Shown here: piece after piece, positions 13,515 to 22,674 of the stretch
Numbering within the stretch: the first letter of the stretch is position 1
Layout of the letters: each line of letters begins with the position of its first letter
Source of the DNA: an uncultured Bacteroidales bacterium
Lineage (GTDB): Bacteria > Bacteroidota > Bacteroidia > Bacteroidales > Bacteroidaceae
Assembly (NCBI GenBank): GCA_902775385.1
Contig: CACYMI010000004.1
Location: 1-36,162 of the forward strand
Direction of reading: 5' to 3'
Length of the DNA stretch: 36,162 bases
Notes under the pieces: model-generated
Told to the model about the DNA's origin: nothing
The model's input: only the letters and a program-made list of their open reading frames with translations
Databases searched by the model: none
Program-made: the position numbers and the translations under genes

Positions 13515-16451
13515 ATGATGAAAAAAATGTTTATGCTGAGCATGCTGTTCCTTTTTGTAGGAATAAACGGCATAAAGGCTCAGATGGATGAAAGGTTCAA
13601 CAACGGAGGGATACCATACGGATGGTATGCTGACGGTTGGACGGTAAAAGACAATGCAGCACAGAAGGGCTCTTCGTCCGAAGGCTTTAGTATGGGAACA
13701 TTAATGGGTGGAGACGACTCAGGATTCACCTACCTGATGACCCCGCCGTTGAAGGTTGTCAGTGGCGAGAACCTGGTAATCTCGGCCAAGAAAAGTGAGG
13801 GTGGAGGCATGGACTCCTTTATGGGAAGCAACGACTCTACATTCGTTGTTGAGCGTACCGTATACGGTGAGCATAAGTGGATTCAGGTGGCCGACTTTAC
13901 CACTGAGCTGGACTCTGTTTACAAGACATTCACGATTTCCGGCACAGAACCAGGTGAATATCGCTTCCGCTTCCGTTCGGGAGGTACTGTCCTGATTGAC
14001 AGCGTTGCAGGTTTTACAATTGATATGGATGCACCGGACATCCTCGTGATAGACACTCTTGACAGTTCTAAGGGTGAGGTAAAGATGATAGACTTCAGTC
14101 TTTGCATGAAAGATACCCTCAAGCAAGTGCTGGTGGTGAACACAGCAACAGGTAAACTTGTCGTTAACAACAGCATGTCGGATTCTGACAAGTTCTCCTT
14201 CAGCAAGAGCACCATGGAGATTGCTGCCGGTGACTCACTGGATGTAGATATCAATTTTGTCTTTGCATCAGGCCAGCCCGGCAAGAACGAGACATTGGCT
14301 ACAGTGAAACCTACCGATACACGTGTACAGGCTGTAGAGATCATGACCTATGCCATCATTACCGAGCCCAACGTATGGGTGGAGGACTTCAACGGTGAGG
14401 AGAAACCCAAGTCGTGGATTGAAGAAGGATGGCATATGAGCGAAGGCGTGGCAACGGTAACAGCGCCCTCAGGCGGCATGTTCGGTGGCGGCTCCGCTTT
14501 CTATCTTACTACTCCTCCTTTGACGGTGGACAGTAATACCCAGACCCTGCTGTTCTCTTTGAAAGACGGTGACAGCGGTGGCGGCATGGGTGCCATGGTG
14601 GGTGGTGGCAGCAGTAGTCCTACAGTTACGGTGGAGAAGTCGGTGTATGGCAGCAACAAATGGGAGAAGGTGAAAGTAATCTCCGAAATAGACTCCTTAT
14701 ATAGTACCAAGTGGATTTCCGGTATCGAGCCCGGAGACTATCGTTTCCGCTTTGCTTCTGCTGACAGCATCGTCATCGATTCAGTTGCAGGATTCAGAAT
14801 CAAGGAAAATGCTCCCGATTTGTTTGTCTCTCAGGCTGGCAAGGCTACGAATTACGTATTCTACGGACTCTGCAAGGAAAACGTTACGAAGACCTTCAAG
14901 GTATATAACTCAGGAACAGGTCCCCTGAAGCTGAACATCATCTCTACTGATGGCGCATTCAATGTATCGTCTGCCAGTGTAGAGGTTGGGGCTTCCGACA
15001 GTACCTTCGTTGATATAGAATTTGTTCGCGAAAACGCTCCCTATGGTGAGTGCAATGCCGTCCTGATGTTTATGCCTGAAAGTGAAATCCTGCAACCGCA
15101 GTATGTGGCTGTCAAGGCATATAAGATCAGCAGTGAGGCATGGTCGGAGAACTTCGAGACTCCCTATGTCGTGGAGGACGAGTCTAAACCCCGCGAGTTA
15201 CCTGAGGGATGGGAATCTACCGGTTGGCAGGTTACCAAGCCCAGCGGTGGCATGATGGAAATGTTTGGCGGCGGTGGTGAACCCAAGTCATGGATGGCTA
15301 CTACTGACTCAAAGGCATACGAGCTAATCACGCCACGTCTGCAAGCTGTTCAGGGCGATGTCCTGTCGTTTGACGTTGATATTGACGCGATGGGCAACAT
15401 GATGGGTATGTTCGGAGGTGACAGCGACCCTGCTGTGCTTTTCGTATATTACCGTCGTGACGTTGACAACGAGTGGACGCTCTACAATTATTACGCACAG
15501 TCGCAGACCGTTTACTTCAGGGCTCCCTATACTGGCATTTACCGTCTGAAGTTCACGGGAACCGGCTCACTCGACAACTTCCTTGGACTGGCCCTTCCCG
15601 CAGAACCGGTACAGCTGTTCGAAGGTGAGGACAATCAAAGCATCATAGCTGAATATAATGATAAGGTGGTAAATGTTGCCTACGACCGTGAGTTGTCAGC
15701 AGAACAGGCTTTGGACGGAACTTGGAAGAGCAAGGCCTTTACCGTTTGTCTGCCTTACGACTTCAATTTCGCTGCTTACTATAGCAAGGAGCAGGTGGGC
15801 GTTTATAGGCTCGACTTCGTGGATGACTTCTACAATGAGTTTATCTTTACAAAGACGGATGGCAATATGCAGGCAGGTCAGGCTTGTCTGGTGGTTGTCA
15901 ACGAGGGTAGCGTCAGTCTGAATGCCATAGAGGCACGTGTCAGCAACGAACTCAAGGGCCATGATGTATATACCTATAGCAATGAAGAGGAGCCTACCGT
16001 TGTAGGAATCTGGCAGGGTACTTTCAGCAGCATTACCAGCGAAGACGAGCAGTTGGCCAATGCCTTCGGTATGGACAATGACGGCAATTGGAAACCGATA
16101 GTAGGAGATACCCCGACATCCCTCAGTGCGTTCCGTGCCTTCATGAAGATGAACGAGCCTACTAATAAGACCAGCTTCACGCCCATGACGCGTCAGACCA
16201 TCCATGAGGCAAATGCTTCCAGAAAAGTAAAGCGCGCCAATGACATGGAGACGCACAACGGATTGAAGCGATTCCCCGCAGACCTCTATTGCGGTGACTT
16301 GAACAGTTATAGTGGCTCGACTGAAACCGGTATCATCCGTACCGTTGAGTCAGACGGCACAAGCCGCTACTTCGACCTGCAGGGTCGTCAGCTTAATGGC
16401 AAACCCGAAAAGGGTATTTATATCGTCAACGGTAAGAAATTCAGTAAGTAA
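13515..16451 (+). CDS. Large secreted three-module protein with Met/Gly-rich loops
   Basis: A 978-aa protein, function unknown. A Sec signal peptide (about 1-22, cleavage likely after K-A or A-Q) precedes three repeated modules of about 255 residues starting near 24, 287 and 542. Each begins with a jelly-roll-like half (E-x-F-N ... P-x-G-W ... G-W) as in cleaved-adhesin/choice-of-anchor domains. Modules 1 and 2 continue with an Ig-like half (D-I-L-V ... F-x-V-x-N-x-x-x-G-x-L). Unusually, the jelly-roll parts carry Met/Gly-rich insertions. Residues about 700-900 hold a domain with the W-K-S-K-A-F-T-V-C-L-P-Y-D-F motif, common in large Bacteroidales surface proteins. The tail (F-D-L-Q-G-R ... 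G-I-Y-I-V-N-G-K-K) matches that of the phosphoesterase at 451. It is first in a two-gene operon with the lipoprotein 3 nt downstream. A role in adhesion or surface binding is plausible but unproven. Confidence 0.85.
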   Translation: MMKKMFMLSMLFLFVGINGIKAQMDERFNNGGIPYGWYADGWTVKDNAAQKGSSSEGFSMGTLMGGDDSGFTYLMTPPLKVVSGENLVISAKKSEGGGMDSFMGSNDSTFVVERTVYGEHKWIQVADFTTELDSVYKTFTISGTEPGEYRFRFRSGGTVLIDSVAGFTIDMDAPDILVIDTLDSSKGEVKMIDFSLCMKDTLKQVLVVNTATGKLVVNNSMSDSDKFSFSKSTMEIAAGDSLDVDINFVFASGQPGKNETLATVKPTDTRVQAVEIMTYAIITEPNVWVEDFNGEEKPKSWIEEGWHMSEGVATVTAPSGGMFGGGSAFYLTTPPLTVDSNTQTLLFSLKDGDSGGGMGAMVGGGSSSPTVTVEKSVYGSNKWEKVKVISEIDSLYSTKWISGIEPGDYRFRFASADSIVIDSVAGFRIKENAPDLFVSQAGKATNYVFYGLCKENVTKTFKVYNSGTGPLKLNIISTDGAFNVSSASVEVGASDSTFVDIEFVRENAPYGECNAVLMFMPESEILQPQYVAVKAYKISSEAWSENFETPYVVEDESKPRELPEGWESTGWQVTKPSGGMMEMFGGGGEPKSWMATTDSKAYELITPRLQAVQGDVLSFDVDIDAMGNMMGMFGGDSDPAVLFVYYRRDVDNEWTLYNYYAQSQTVYFRAPYTGIYRLKFTGTGSLDNFLGLALPAEPVQLFEGEDNQSIIAEYNDKVVNVAYDRELSAEQALDGTWKSKAFTVCLPYDFNFAAYYSKEQVGVYRLDFVDDFYNEFIFTKTDGNMQAGQACLVVVNEGSVSLNAIEARVSNELKGHDVYTYSNEEEPTVVGIWQGTFSSITSEDEQLANAFGMDNDGNWKPIVGDTPTSLSAFRAFMKMNEPTNKTSFTPMTRQTIHEANASRKVKRANDMETHNGLKRFPADLYCGDLNSYSGSTETGIIRTVESDGTSRYFDLQGRQLNGKPEKGIYIVNGKKFSK

Positions 16452-16454
16452 GTT

Positions 16455-17708
16455 ATGAAAAGAATCATAATATGGGCTACGGCCCTTGTCCTGATATGCG
16501 GTACTGGCTTGCTGACGGCATGCTCCTCTGACGATAATCCGTTGGAGCCTTCGGAAGCTGATATAAACCGCGAGCTATTGGCACAGCACTTCAAGGATGA
16601 TGCCTCGGTGCTGAAGGAGAACCTGAACTTTGATGCTATCGATATGTCCTCACAGGCAACGGAACAGTTGCTGAGGCTGATGAACAAAAGTCGCTATTTC
16701 AAGGAAGATCTGAAAAAGATGATGACGCTCCTGACCATTCAGAATATGGCCGATAGGACAAACTCACATGGGGTACGCGTTGTCTTCGACGAGATGGGAA
16801 ACTACAAAGCGAGTCCTGCTGACGGCATGGTGTTTATCTTCCCCGCAACGATTGAAGGATACCAGAAGACGCTGTATAAGCTGTCTTTTTCCAGCAACAA
16901 AAACTGGAACGATATTCCGGAGAAGTTGACGGTTATCTTAAGTTGTATGTACAATGGCAAGGAAGTCGTACTCAGCAAGTCGGTGTCTGATATCAAGATG
17001 TACTCTGACTATCCTGGGATGGCTGCAATAACATTGGGTACATTCGGTTTTGAGAGCAAGGTAGAATATTTCCCACTTGGTGCCGATGACGGAAAAGGCA
17101 CAAGTGCCATAGACATTGTTGCATCCAGGAAGGAGGACGGAAGCCTGAACTTCAGTTTCGGATATGTACAGAACAATCTGAACATTCTGGAAATGAGTAC
17201 GAACCTCCCGCTTTCGAGGGATTATGCCGTCAATACGGTGGCTGAAATTATCGAAGGGGCTGGCAGATTTACTGTTAATGCCAGTATTCTTGATGACCTA
17301 TACCTGACAGGCAACGTTGGCAATGGTATGTCGTTCATGTCAGCCCTGAGGGATGTTGCAGAGAATAGCGGTAACAAACAACAGTTGCTGGAACAGTACA
17401 ACGAGTTTGTTGGGCTGCTCAATAAGAGTATCAGCATGCACATTTCCTGTGGCAAGGATGGAAAAGCTATTCCCATGCAGTTAGCCGGTGTGAATGATGG
17501 CAATTCTTTCTTCGTGTTACCGACATTCGACCTCGGCAACCAGTCAGAATTTACTCCGCTGGAGGAGATTGTTGACCAGGCAATATACGAAAGCATTGTG
17601 GATATCCTCAGAAAGACAGCCTTGCCTGTAGGTACGTCCTCAGCTACGTACTCGGACCTGTTGACAATAATGATGCAGGTACTCCCTATCGGGGTTTCCA
17701 ACAGTTAA
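16455..17708 (+). CDS. Surface lipoprotein of unknown function
   Basis: A 417-aa lipoprotein. The signal peptide ends in a lipobox L-T-A-C with the lipidated Cys at 23. The following S-S-D-D resembles the Bacteroidetes lipoprotein export signal (Ser/Lys then acidic residues), so display on the cell surface is likely. The mature part has an N-terminal helical stretch (about 35-90) and then beta-rich sequence; I recognise no named domain. It starts 3 nt after the 978-aa gene and shares its promoter and the strong terminator at 17713. The two products probably act together at the surface, for instance as an anchor and a large partner. Confidence 0.8.
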   Translation: MKRIIIWATALVLICGTGLLTACSSDDNPLEPSEADINRELLAQHFKDDASVLKENLNFDAIDMSSQATEQLLRLMNKSRYFKEDLKKMMTLLTIQNMADRTNSHGVRVVFDEMGNYKASPADGMVFIFPATIEGYQKTLYKLSFSSNKNWNDIPEKLTVILSCMYNGKEVVLSKSVSDIKMYSDYPGMAAITLGTFGFESKVEYFPLGADDGKGTSAIDIVASRKEDGSLNFSFGYVQNNLNILEMSTNLPLSRDYAVNTVAEIIEGAGRFTVNASILDDLYLTGNVGNGMSFMSALRDVAENSGNKQQLLEQYNEFVGLLNKSISMHISCGKDGKAIPMQLAGVNDGNSFFVLPTFDLGNQSEFTPLEEIVDQAIYESIVDILRKTALPVGTSSATYSDLLTIMMQVLPIGVSNS

Positions 17709-17712
17709 ATAT

Positions 17713-17747
17713 ACCTTCGAGCCTACTCAGGCTCGAAGGTTTTTTTT
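17713..17747 (+). terminator. Terminator of the surface protein operon
   Basis: A perfect 12-bp stem (17713-17724 with 17729-17740), 4-nt loop, then a run of T through 17747. It lies 4 nt after the lipoprotein stop. Confidence 0.95.
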
Positions 17748-17754
17748 AAATATA

Positions 17755-17786
17755 TTTGTTAAATTCCTTACTTAGTTGTACCTTTG
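17755..17786 (+). promoter_or_regulatory. Promoter of the beta-galactosidase gene
   Basis: TTTG at 17755-17758, a 20-nt spacer and TACCTTTG at 17779-17786 give a strong match. The predicted transcript start near 17793 lies downstream of the TTG codon at 17784, which excludes that codon as a start. Confidence 0.82.
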
Positions 17787-17801
17787 CGCAAACTAATGCT
17801 T

Positions 17802-20800
17802 ATGAATATGACTGCACGAATAACATTACTGTTGTTTGCTTTTGCCTCGATGACAAAGGCAGAAGGTTTGCAAGGTTTTCTTTATGGTGTAAAGGATAGT
17901 CCGGACGGAACAGAGTGGCAAAGCCCTGAGGCGTTGTCGCTGAACAAGGAGCAACCCCATGCTTATATGTTTCCTTTTGCCAATGAGGAGGAAGCGCTAA
18001 AGGTGCTGCCAGAGGGAAGTTCATATTATCAGAGTTTAGATGGGACGTGGAAGTTCCATTGGGTGCCCAGTCCTGAGAAACGCCCTGTGGACTTCTATCA
18101 GCCGGAATATAATGTGACGGCCTGGGATGATATACAGGTGCCCGGATGTTGGAATGTGCAAGGCTTGCAGAAGGACGGAAGTATGAGGTACGGTGTGCCC
18201 GTCTATGTGAACCAGCCGGTGATTTTCTACCATGAAGTGAAGGTGGATGACTGGCGCGAGGGGGTGATGCGCCAGCCGAAGGACCGGCGCTGGACGACTT
18301 ACCGTGACCGGAACGAGGTGGGTTCCTACCGCAGGACTTTCCTGATTCCGGCCAAGTGGAAGGGTAGGGAGGTTTATCTTAACTTTGACGGTGTGGACTC
18401 GTTTTTCTACCTATGGATAAACGGAAAGTATGTGGGCTTCTCGAAGAACAGCCGGAACACAGCCCGTTTCAATATAACACCTTATTTGAACCCGTCCGGT
18501 GAGAATACGGTGGCTGTGGAGGTGTACCGCAGCAGTGACGGCTCCTTCCTGGAGGCGCAGGATATGTTCCGTCTGCCCGGTATCTTTCGCAGTACTTATC
18601 TGACGGCTGTGCCCAAGGTTTCGCTTCAGGATTTAGTTATACGCACGACAACCCTCACCAGCAAGGGCATAGACAAGGCAGATGCCGAGTTTAGGATTGA
18701 GGCTCCTTTTGACATGAGTTTCATACCGTTCAAGAAGGCAATGAACCTGATTGTTGAATACAAGGTATATCCTATAGAGTTGTACACCGATAAGGTGTCC
18801 GCTAAACCTGTACTAATCTTCACCACCTCACCTGTTATCCCTGTTGTTACCGATATCCATGACGTTCGTCCTTGGAGTGCTGAGGCACCTTACCGTTATG
18901 TACTTACGGCTACGCTGAGGAATAAGAGGGGGAAGGTGCTGGATATCCGCAGTACCTACTTCGGGTTCCGGACCGTGGAGATTAAGGATACCCCTGCCAG
19001 TGAGGATGAGTTCGGGTTGGCCGGCCGTTACTTCTATGTGAACGGGAAGCCGGTGAAACTGAAGGGTGTGAACCGTCATGAGACAAATCCCGCTTCGGGT
19101 CATGCCATCACACGTGAGCAGATGCTGGAGGAGGTGATGCTGATGAAGCGGGGCAACATCAACCATGTGCGCCTGTCGCACTACTCGAATGATCCCTACT
19201 GGTACTATCTTGCTGACAAATACGGCCTTTATCTGGAGGACGAATGTAACATAGAGAGCCACGAATACTATTATGGCAAGGAATCGCTCTCGCATCCCAA
19301 GGAATGGAAGGCGGCTCATGTGGCCCGTAATATGGAAATGGTACATGCGCATGTGAACCACCCCAGCATTGTTATCTGGAGTCTGGGCAACGAGGCCGGT
19401 CCGGGTGAGAACTTCAAGGCTGCCTATGATGCGATTAAGGCGTTCGATACCAGTCGTCCTGTTCAGTATGAGCGCAACAACGATATTGTGGATATGGGCA
19501 GCAACCAGTATCCCAGCGTGGCCTGGGTACAGCAGGTAGCCAAGGGAAAATCGAATGTGAAGTACCCTTACCACATCTCGGAATATGCCCACAGCATGGG
19601 TAACTCGTTAGGTAATCTGGTGGACTACTGGCAGGCGATGGAAAGCAGTAATTTCTTCTGCGGCGCGGCCATCTGGGACTGGGTGGACCAGGCAATAGAT
19701 ACTTACACCAAGGACGGAACCAAGTATATGGGCTATGGCGGCGATCATGGCGACTGGCCCAATGACGGTATGTTCTGCATGAACGGCATCATGCTGCCAG
19801 ACCTTACCCCCAAGCCTCAGTACTACGAGGTGAAGAAGGTCTATCAGAATGTGGGTGTGACCCTGAAGGAAGTAAAGGAAGTCAATGGTGAGGAACGTGG
19901 TGTCATTTTCAAGGCAACGGCCGTTGATTATAAGATTTTCAATAAGAACTATTTTGAGCCCATTAGCTTAGACATGTATGACATTGTAGCATATCTTGTC
20001 CGTGATGGCATAAAGGAAAACGCTGAGCCCATCCTTCTGAATGAGGATATACAGCCCCGTAAAGAGGTCAGTTGCAGCCATCTTGTTGAAATGGATAAGC
20101 CTGGCGAGTATTTCCTGAACATAGAGTTCCGCCTGAAAAGGGATATGCCCTGGGCCCGGAAGGGCTATGTGCAGATGGCCGAGCAGCTGTTCCTGAAAGA
20201 CAGTTCAGGGGAGAACAGAAGCGAAGGAGTTGTGGAAGGGACGCTGAATGTGAAGGAGGAAGATACCCGAACCATTGTGGAGGGTAAGAACTGTGTTATC
20301 ACCTTTGATAATGCTACCGGCAGTCTGTGTAGCATGCAATACGGCGGCAAGACCATCCTGAGGGATTCCCCCTTGCAGCTTTCTGCCTTCCGTGCCCCGG
20401 TGGATAACGATAATTGGGCAAGGGACCAGTGGTTCCAGCAAGGGTTGTATGATTTGCAGCATAAGGCTATCGGAAAACCCAGTATAGAAAAAACTCCCGA
20501 GGGTCCTGTGTACATTACTTATACTGTGGTGAATCAGGCCAAAGGAAGGGGTAGCGTAAAATATCGTCCGGGTAAAGCAGGACAACCCTATGAGAGTGTA
20601 GCTGAAGCAACAGGCGAAGGTGAGCATGTATCGTTTACCACAACGCAGACCTACAACATCTATCCTGATGGTACCGTTGTGTTGGCAAGCAGTATTGTTT
20701 CAAGCAATCCGGATCTGGCGCTTCCCAGACTGGGTTATGAGTTGAAGCTGCCCGGCCGGTTCAACCAATATGCCTATTACGGCCGAGGACCCCTGAACAA

Positions 20801-21863
20801 CTACAATGACCGAAAGACAGGCTCGTTCATCGGCCTGTATAAAAGTACGGTTCAGCAGCAGTTTGTTAACTTCCCCAAGCCTCAGAGTATGGGTAATAGG
20901 GAGGATGTACGCTGGTGTTCTCTGAGAGATGACGAAGGCACAGGGCTGCTGTTTGTCAGCGAACTGGGCACAATGAGCACCTCCGCACTTCCCTGGAGCG
21001 CCCTGCAAATGACGCTTGCCCAGCATCCGCATGAGCTTCCGGCAAGCGACGGAACCTATTTGCATCTGGATTGCAAGGTGAACGGACTGGGAGGTAACAG
21101 TTGCGGACAAGGCGGCCCGTTGAAACAGGACAGAGTACAGGGAGCCTTGCATCAGATGAAGATTTTGATTCGTCCTCTCAATGAGGCTGACGAGGCTGGT
21201 GTTATCAGAAAACGCATACTCTGCCCTGTGGCCATTTATCGTGACAAGGCGGGCAAGGTCACCATTGCCGGCGACCCGGAGTATGGGTTGGAGGAATATC
21301 CCATCTGCTATCGTGTCGGTAAGGGAAAAACCGAGAAATATACCGGCATCTTCAATTTCCAGCAGGGTGGGACCATATATGCATGGTATGAGGGAACTGG
21401 GAAGAATCCTGTCTCGGCAACCTTCGAGAAGATAGAAACAATACCCCTTGACGTGGTTTATGTCAGCAGCGAGGAAGGACCTGGCGGAGAGGTTGCCAGG
21501 AACCTGGTGGATAACAACCCTTCTACCATCTGGCACACCATGTACAGCATTACGGTGCCTAAGTATCCGCATTGGATAGACTTTGACTGCAATGAGCAGA
21601 AGATGCTGAAAGGCTTTACCTACCTGCCCCGTCAGGACGGTAGTCCGAATGGCAATATCAAGGGTTACAAGGTGCAGGTGAGTCAGGATGGCAAAACGTG
21701 GAGCGAAGCCGTCAGCGAAGGTGAATTCGAGAACAATGCCAAGGAGAAGAAGGTGCTCTTTGCTAAGCCCGTTAAAGCCCGTTACCTGCGTTTTACGGCC
21801 CTTAGCAGTCAGAATGGAGCCGATTTTGCCAGCGGAGCGGAATTCGGGGTACTGGTAGAGTAG
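17802..21863 (+). CDS. Secreted GH2 beta-galactosidase with C-terminal F5/8-type domain
   Basis: A 1353-aa glycoside hydrolase of family 2, cleaving terminal beta-galactosides, probably of host or dietary glycans, in the periplasm or at the surface. The signal peptide spans about 1-20 (L-L-L-F-A-F-A ... K-A). The sugar-binding domain (about 60-240), immunoglobulin-like domain and TIM barrel (about 375-690) follow. The acid/base Glu is E531 in W-S-L-G-N-E and the nucleophile is E594 in I-S-E-Y-A-H-S-M-G-N. A beta-galactosidase small-chain-like domain (about 835-1130) precedes a C-terminal discoidin/F5-8 C domain (about 1218-1353, W-I-D-F-D ... K-G-Y-K-V-Q-V-S-Q-D-G-K-T-W). The ATG at 17802 was chosen because the promoter -7 element covers the upstream TTG; ATGs at 17796 and 17808 are alternatives. 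It is transcribed alone, with no SusC/SusD pair nearby. Confidence 0.93.
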   Translation: MNMTARITLLLFAFASMTKAEGLQGFLYGVKDSPDGTEWQSPEALSLNKEQPHAYMFPFANEEEALKVLPEGSSYYQSLDGTWKFHWVPSPEKRPVDFYQPEYNVTAWDDIQVPGCWNVQGLQKDGSMRYGVPVYVNQPVIFYHEVKVDDWREGVMRQPKDRRWTTYRDRNEVGSYRRTFLIPAKWKGREVYLNFDGVDSFFYLWINGKYVGFSKNSRNTARFNITPYLNPSGENTVAVEVYRSSDGSFLEAQDMFRLPGIFRSTYLTAVPKVSLQDLVIRTTTLTSKGIDKADAEFRIEAPFDMSFIPFKKAMNLIVEYKVYPIELYTDKVSAKPVLIFTTSPVIPVVTDIHDVRPWSAEAPYRYVLTATLRNKRGKVLDIRSTYFGFRTVEIKDTPASEDEFGLAGRYFYVNGKPVKLKGVNRHETNPASGHAITREQMLEEVMLMKRGNINHVRLSHYSNDPYWYYLADKYGLYLEDECNIESHEYYYGKESLSHPKEWKAAHVARNMEMVHAHVNHPSIVIWSLGNEAGPGENFKAAYDAIKAFDTSRPVQYERNNDIVDMGSNQYPSVAWVQQVAKGKSNVKYPYHISEYAHSMGNSLGNLVDYWQAMESSNFFCGAAIWDWVDQAIDTYTKDGTKYMGYGGDHGDWPNDGMFCMNGIMLPDLTPKPQYYEVKKVYQNVGVTLKEVKEVNGEERGVIFKATAVDYKIFNKNYFEPISLDMYDIVAYLVRDGIKENAEPILLNEDIQPRKEVSCSHLVEMDKPGEYFLNIEFRLKRDMPWARKGYVQMAEQLFLKDSSGENRSEGVVEGTLNVKEEDTRTIVEGKNCVITFDNATGSLCSMQYGGKTILRDSPLQLSAFRAPVDNDNWARDQWFQQGLYDLQHKAIGKPSIEKTPEGPVYITYTVVNQAKGRGSVKYRPGKAGQPYESVAEATGEGEHVSFTTTQTYNIYPDGTVVLASSIVSSNPDLALPRLGYELKLPGRFNQYAYYGRGPLNNYNDRKTGSFIGLYKSTVQQQFVNFPKPQSMGNREDVRWCSLRDDEGTGLLFVSELGTMSTSALPWSALQMTLAQHPHELPASDGTYLHLDCKVNGLGGNSCGQGGPLKQDRVQGALHQMKILIRPLNEADEAGVIRKRILCPVAIYRDKAGKVTIAGDPEYGLEEYPICYRVGKGKTEKYTGIFNFQQGGTIYAWYEGTGKNPVSATFEKIETIPLDVVYVSSEEGPGGEVARNLVDNNPSTIWHTMYSITVPKYPHWIDFDCNEQKMLKGFTYLPRQDGSPNGNIKGYKVQVSQDGKTWSEAVSEGEFENNAKEKKVLFAKPVKARYLRFTALSSQNGADFASGAEFGVLVE

Positions 21864-21934
21864 CCCCTCTTTTAAGTATTGTTAAATGTTGGGGATTCCT
21901 GCCTTGATTTCTTGGTGCTTTTGAACGCTATGTC

Positions 21935-21942
21935 TAATTTTG
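21935..21942 (+). promoter_or_regulatory. -7 element of the regulator gene
   Basis: TAATTTTG fits the -7 consensus and lies 27 nt before the start codon. A CTTG at 21911-21914 is at 20-nt distance and is one base off TTTG. Confidence 0.6.
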
Positions 21943-21969
21943 CGACTGTAAATCCTACATGAAAAGAAT

Positions 21970-22674
21970 ATGAGACAACAACAACGTGGCGCAATCGTGT
22001 TTCTGGCACTTGTCCTGTGTTCCGGCCTTACCAGTTTTACCAGCTATAGCTGTACCAGCAGACTTGTTGCCGAGGATATGGACAGGGCTCTGCTGCTTAC
22101 CATGCAGGAACAGCAAAGCGATGTGATTACCCAGGATACCATAGGCTTGTTCAACAGCCATCTGCAGATGGAGGCGCTGAGGGGCCGGGCAACCCTGGCG
22201 GTGGACACCCGGCAGAAGGACTTTACATGCTATGCCCGCTGTTCGGCAGCCACCATCTTCTCGCTGTCGGATCAGCGCCCGGCTACTGTGCTGTGGTCTG
22301 TAACTCTGCTATGGGGTATGTTCTGTCTGTATCTCCGTATGAGAAAAGGTAACGCTTTGCCGGCACAAGGCGCCCTGACGTACGGAGGTCTGACATATTC
22401 CGAGACGGAAGACAGATTCCTCAGCCGCACCGGCGAGGCCGTCAGGCTGACCCCCATGCAGCGGCAGTTGTTGAGGATGTTCTTCAGCAGTCCGTCGCAC
22501 CGGTTAAGGAAAACGGAGATCTGCGACACACTTTGGCCCCGGAAACCTGATGCCAATGACACCTTATATACCCTTGTCAAAAGGCTACGCCCCATAATAG
22601 AGGAACATTCCAGCCTGAGAATTGAGTCGGATAGGGGATGCTCTTATCAGCTGAAAGACAGAAGCTTAGAATAA
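21970..22674 (+). CDS. Membrane-anchored winged-helix (OmpR-type) regulator
   Basis: A 234-aa protein. A hydrophobic N-terminal segment (8-26), a probable periplasmic region (27-104, with Cys 28, 87 and 91) and a second membrane segment (104-121) precede a cytoplasmic OmpR/PhoB-type winged helix (about 137-228). That domain has L-T-P-M-Q-R-Q-L-L-R at 160-169, a recognition helix N-D-T-L-Y-T-L-V-K-R-L-R-P at 196-208, and a wing ending R-G-C-S-Y-Q-L. The order is the reverse of ToxR/CadC, where the DNA-binding domain is N-terminal. There is no receiver domain, so it would sense through its periplasmic part as a one-component regulator. Four TGTCAG direct repeats begin right at its stop codon, in front of the DUF2723 gene, and are a candidate binding site. 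Confidence 0.82.
   Translation: MRQQQRGAIVFLALVLCSGLTSFTSYSCTSRLVAEDMDRALLLTMQEQQSDVITQDTIGLFNSHLQMEALRGRATLAVDTRQKDFTCYARCSAATIFSLSDQRPATVLWSVTLLWGMFCLYLRMRKGNALPAQGALTYGGLTYSETEDRFLSRTGEAVRLTPMQRQLLRMFFSSPSHRLRKTEICDTLWPRKPDANDTLYTLVKRLRPIIEEHSSLRIESDRGCSYQLKDRSLE

Noticed and set aside
21864-21900. Terminator after the beta-galactosidase (CCCC 21874 area with GGGG near 21891)
   Set aside because: Only four to five base pairs around a large loop and no T run follows.
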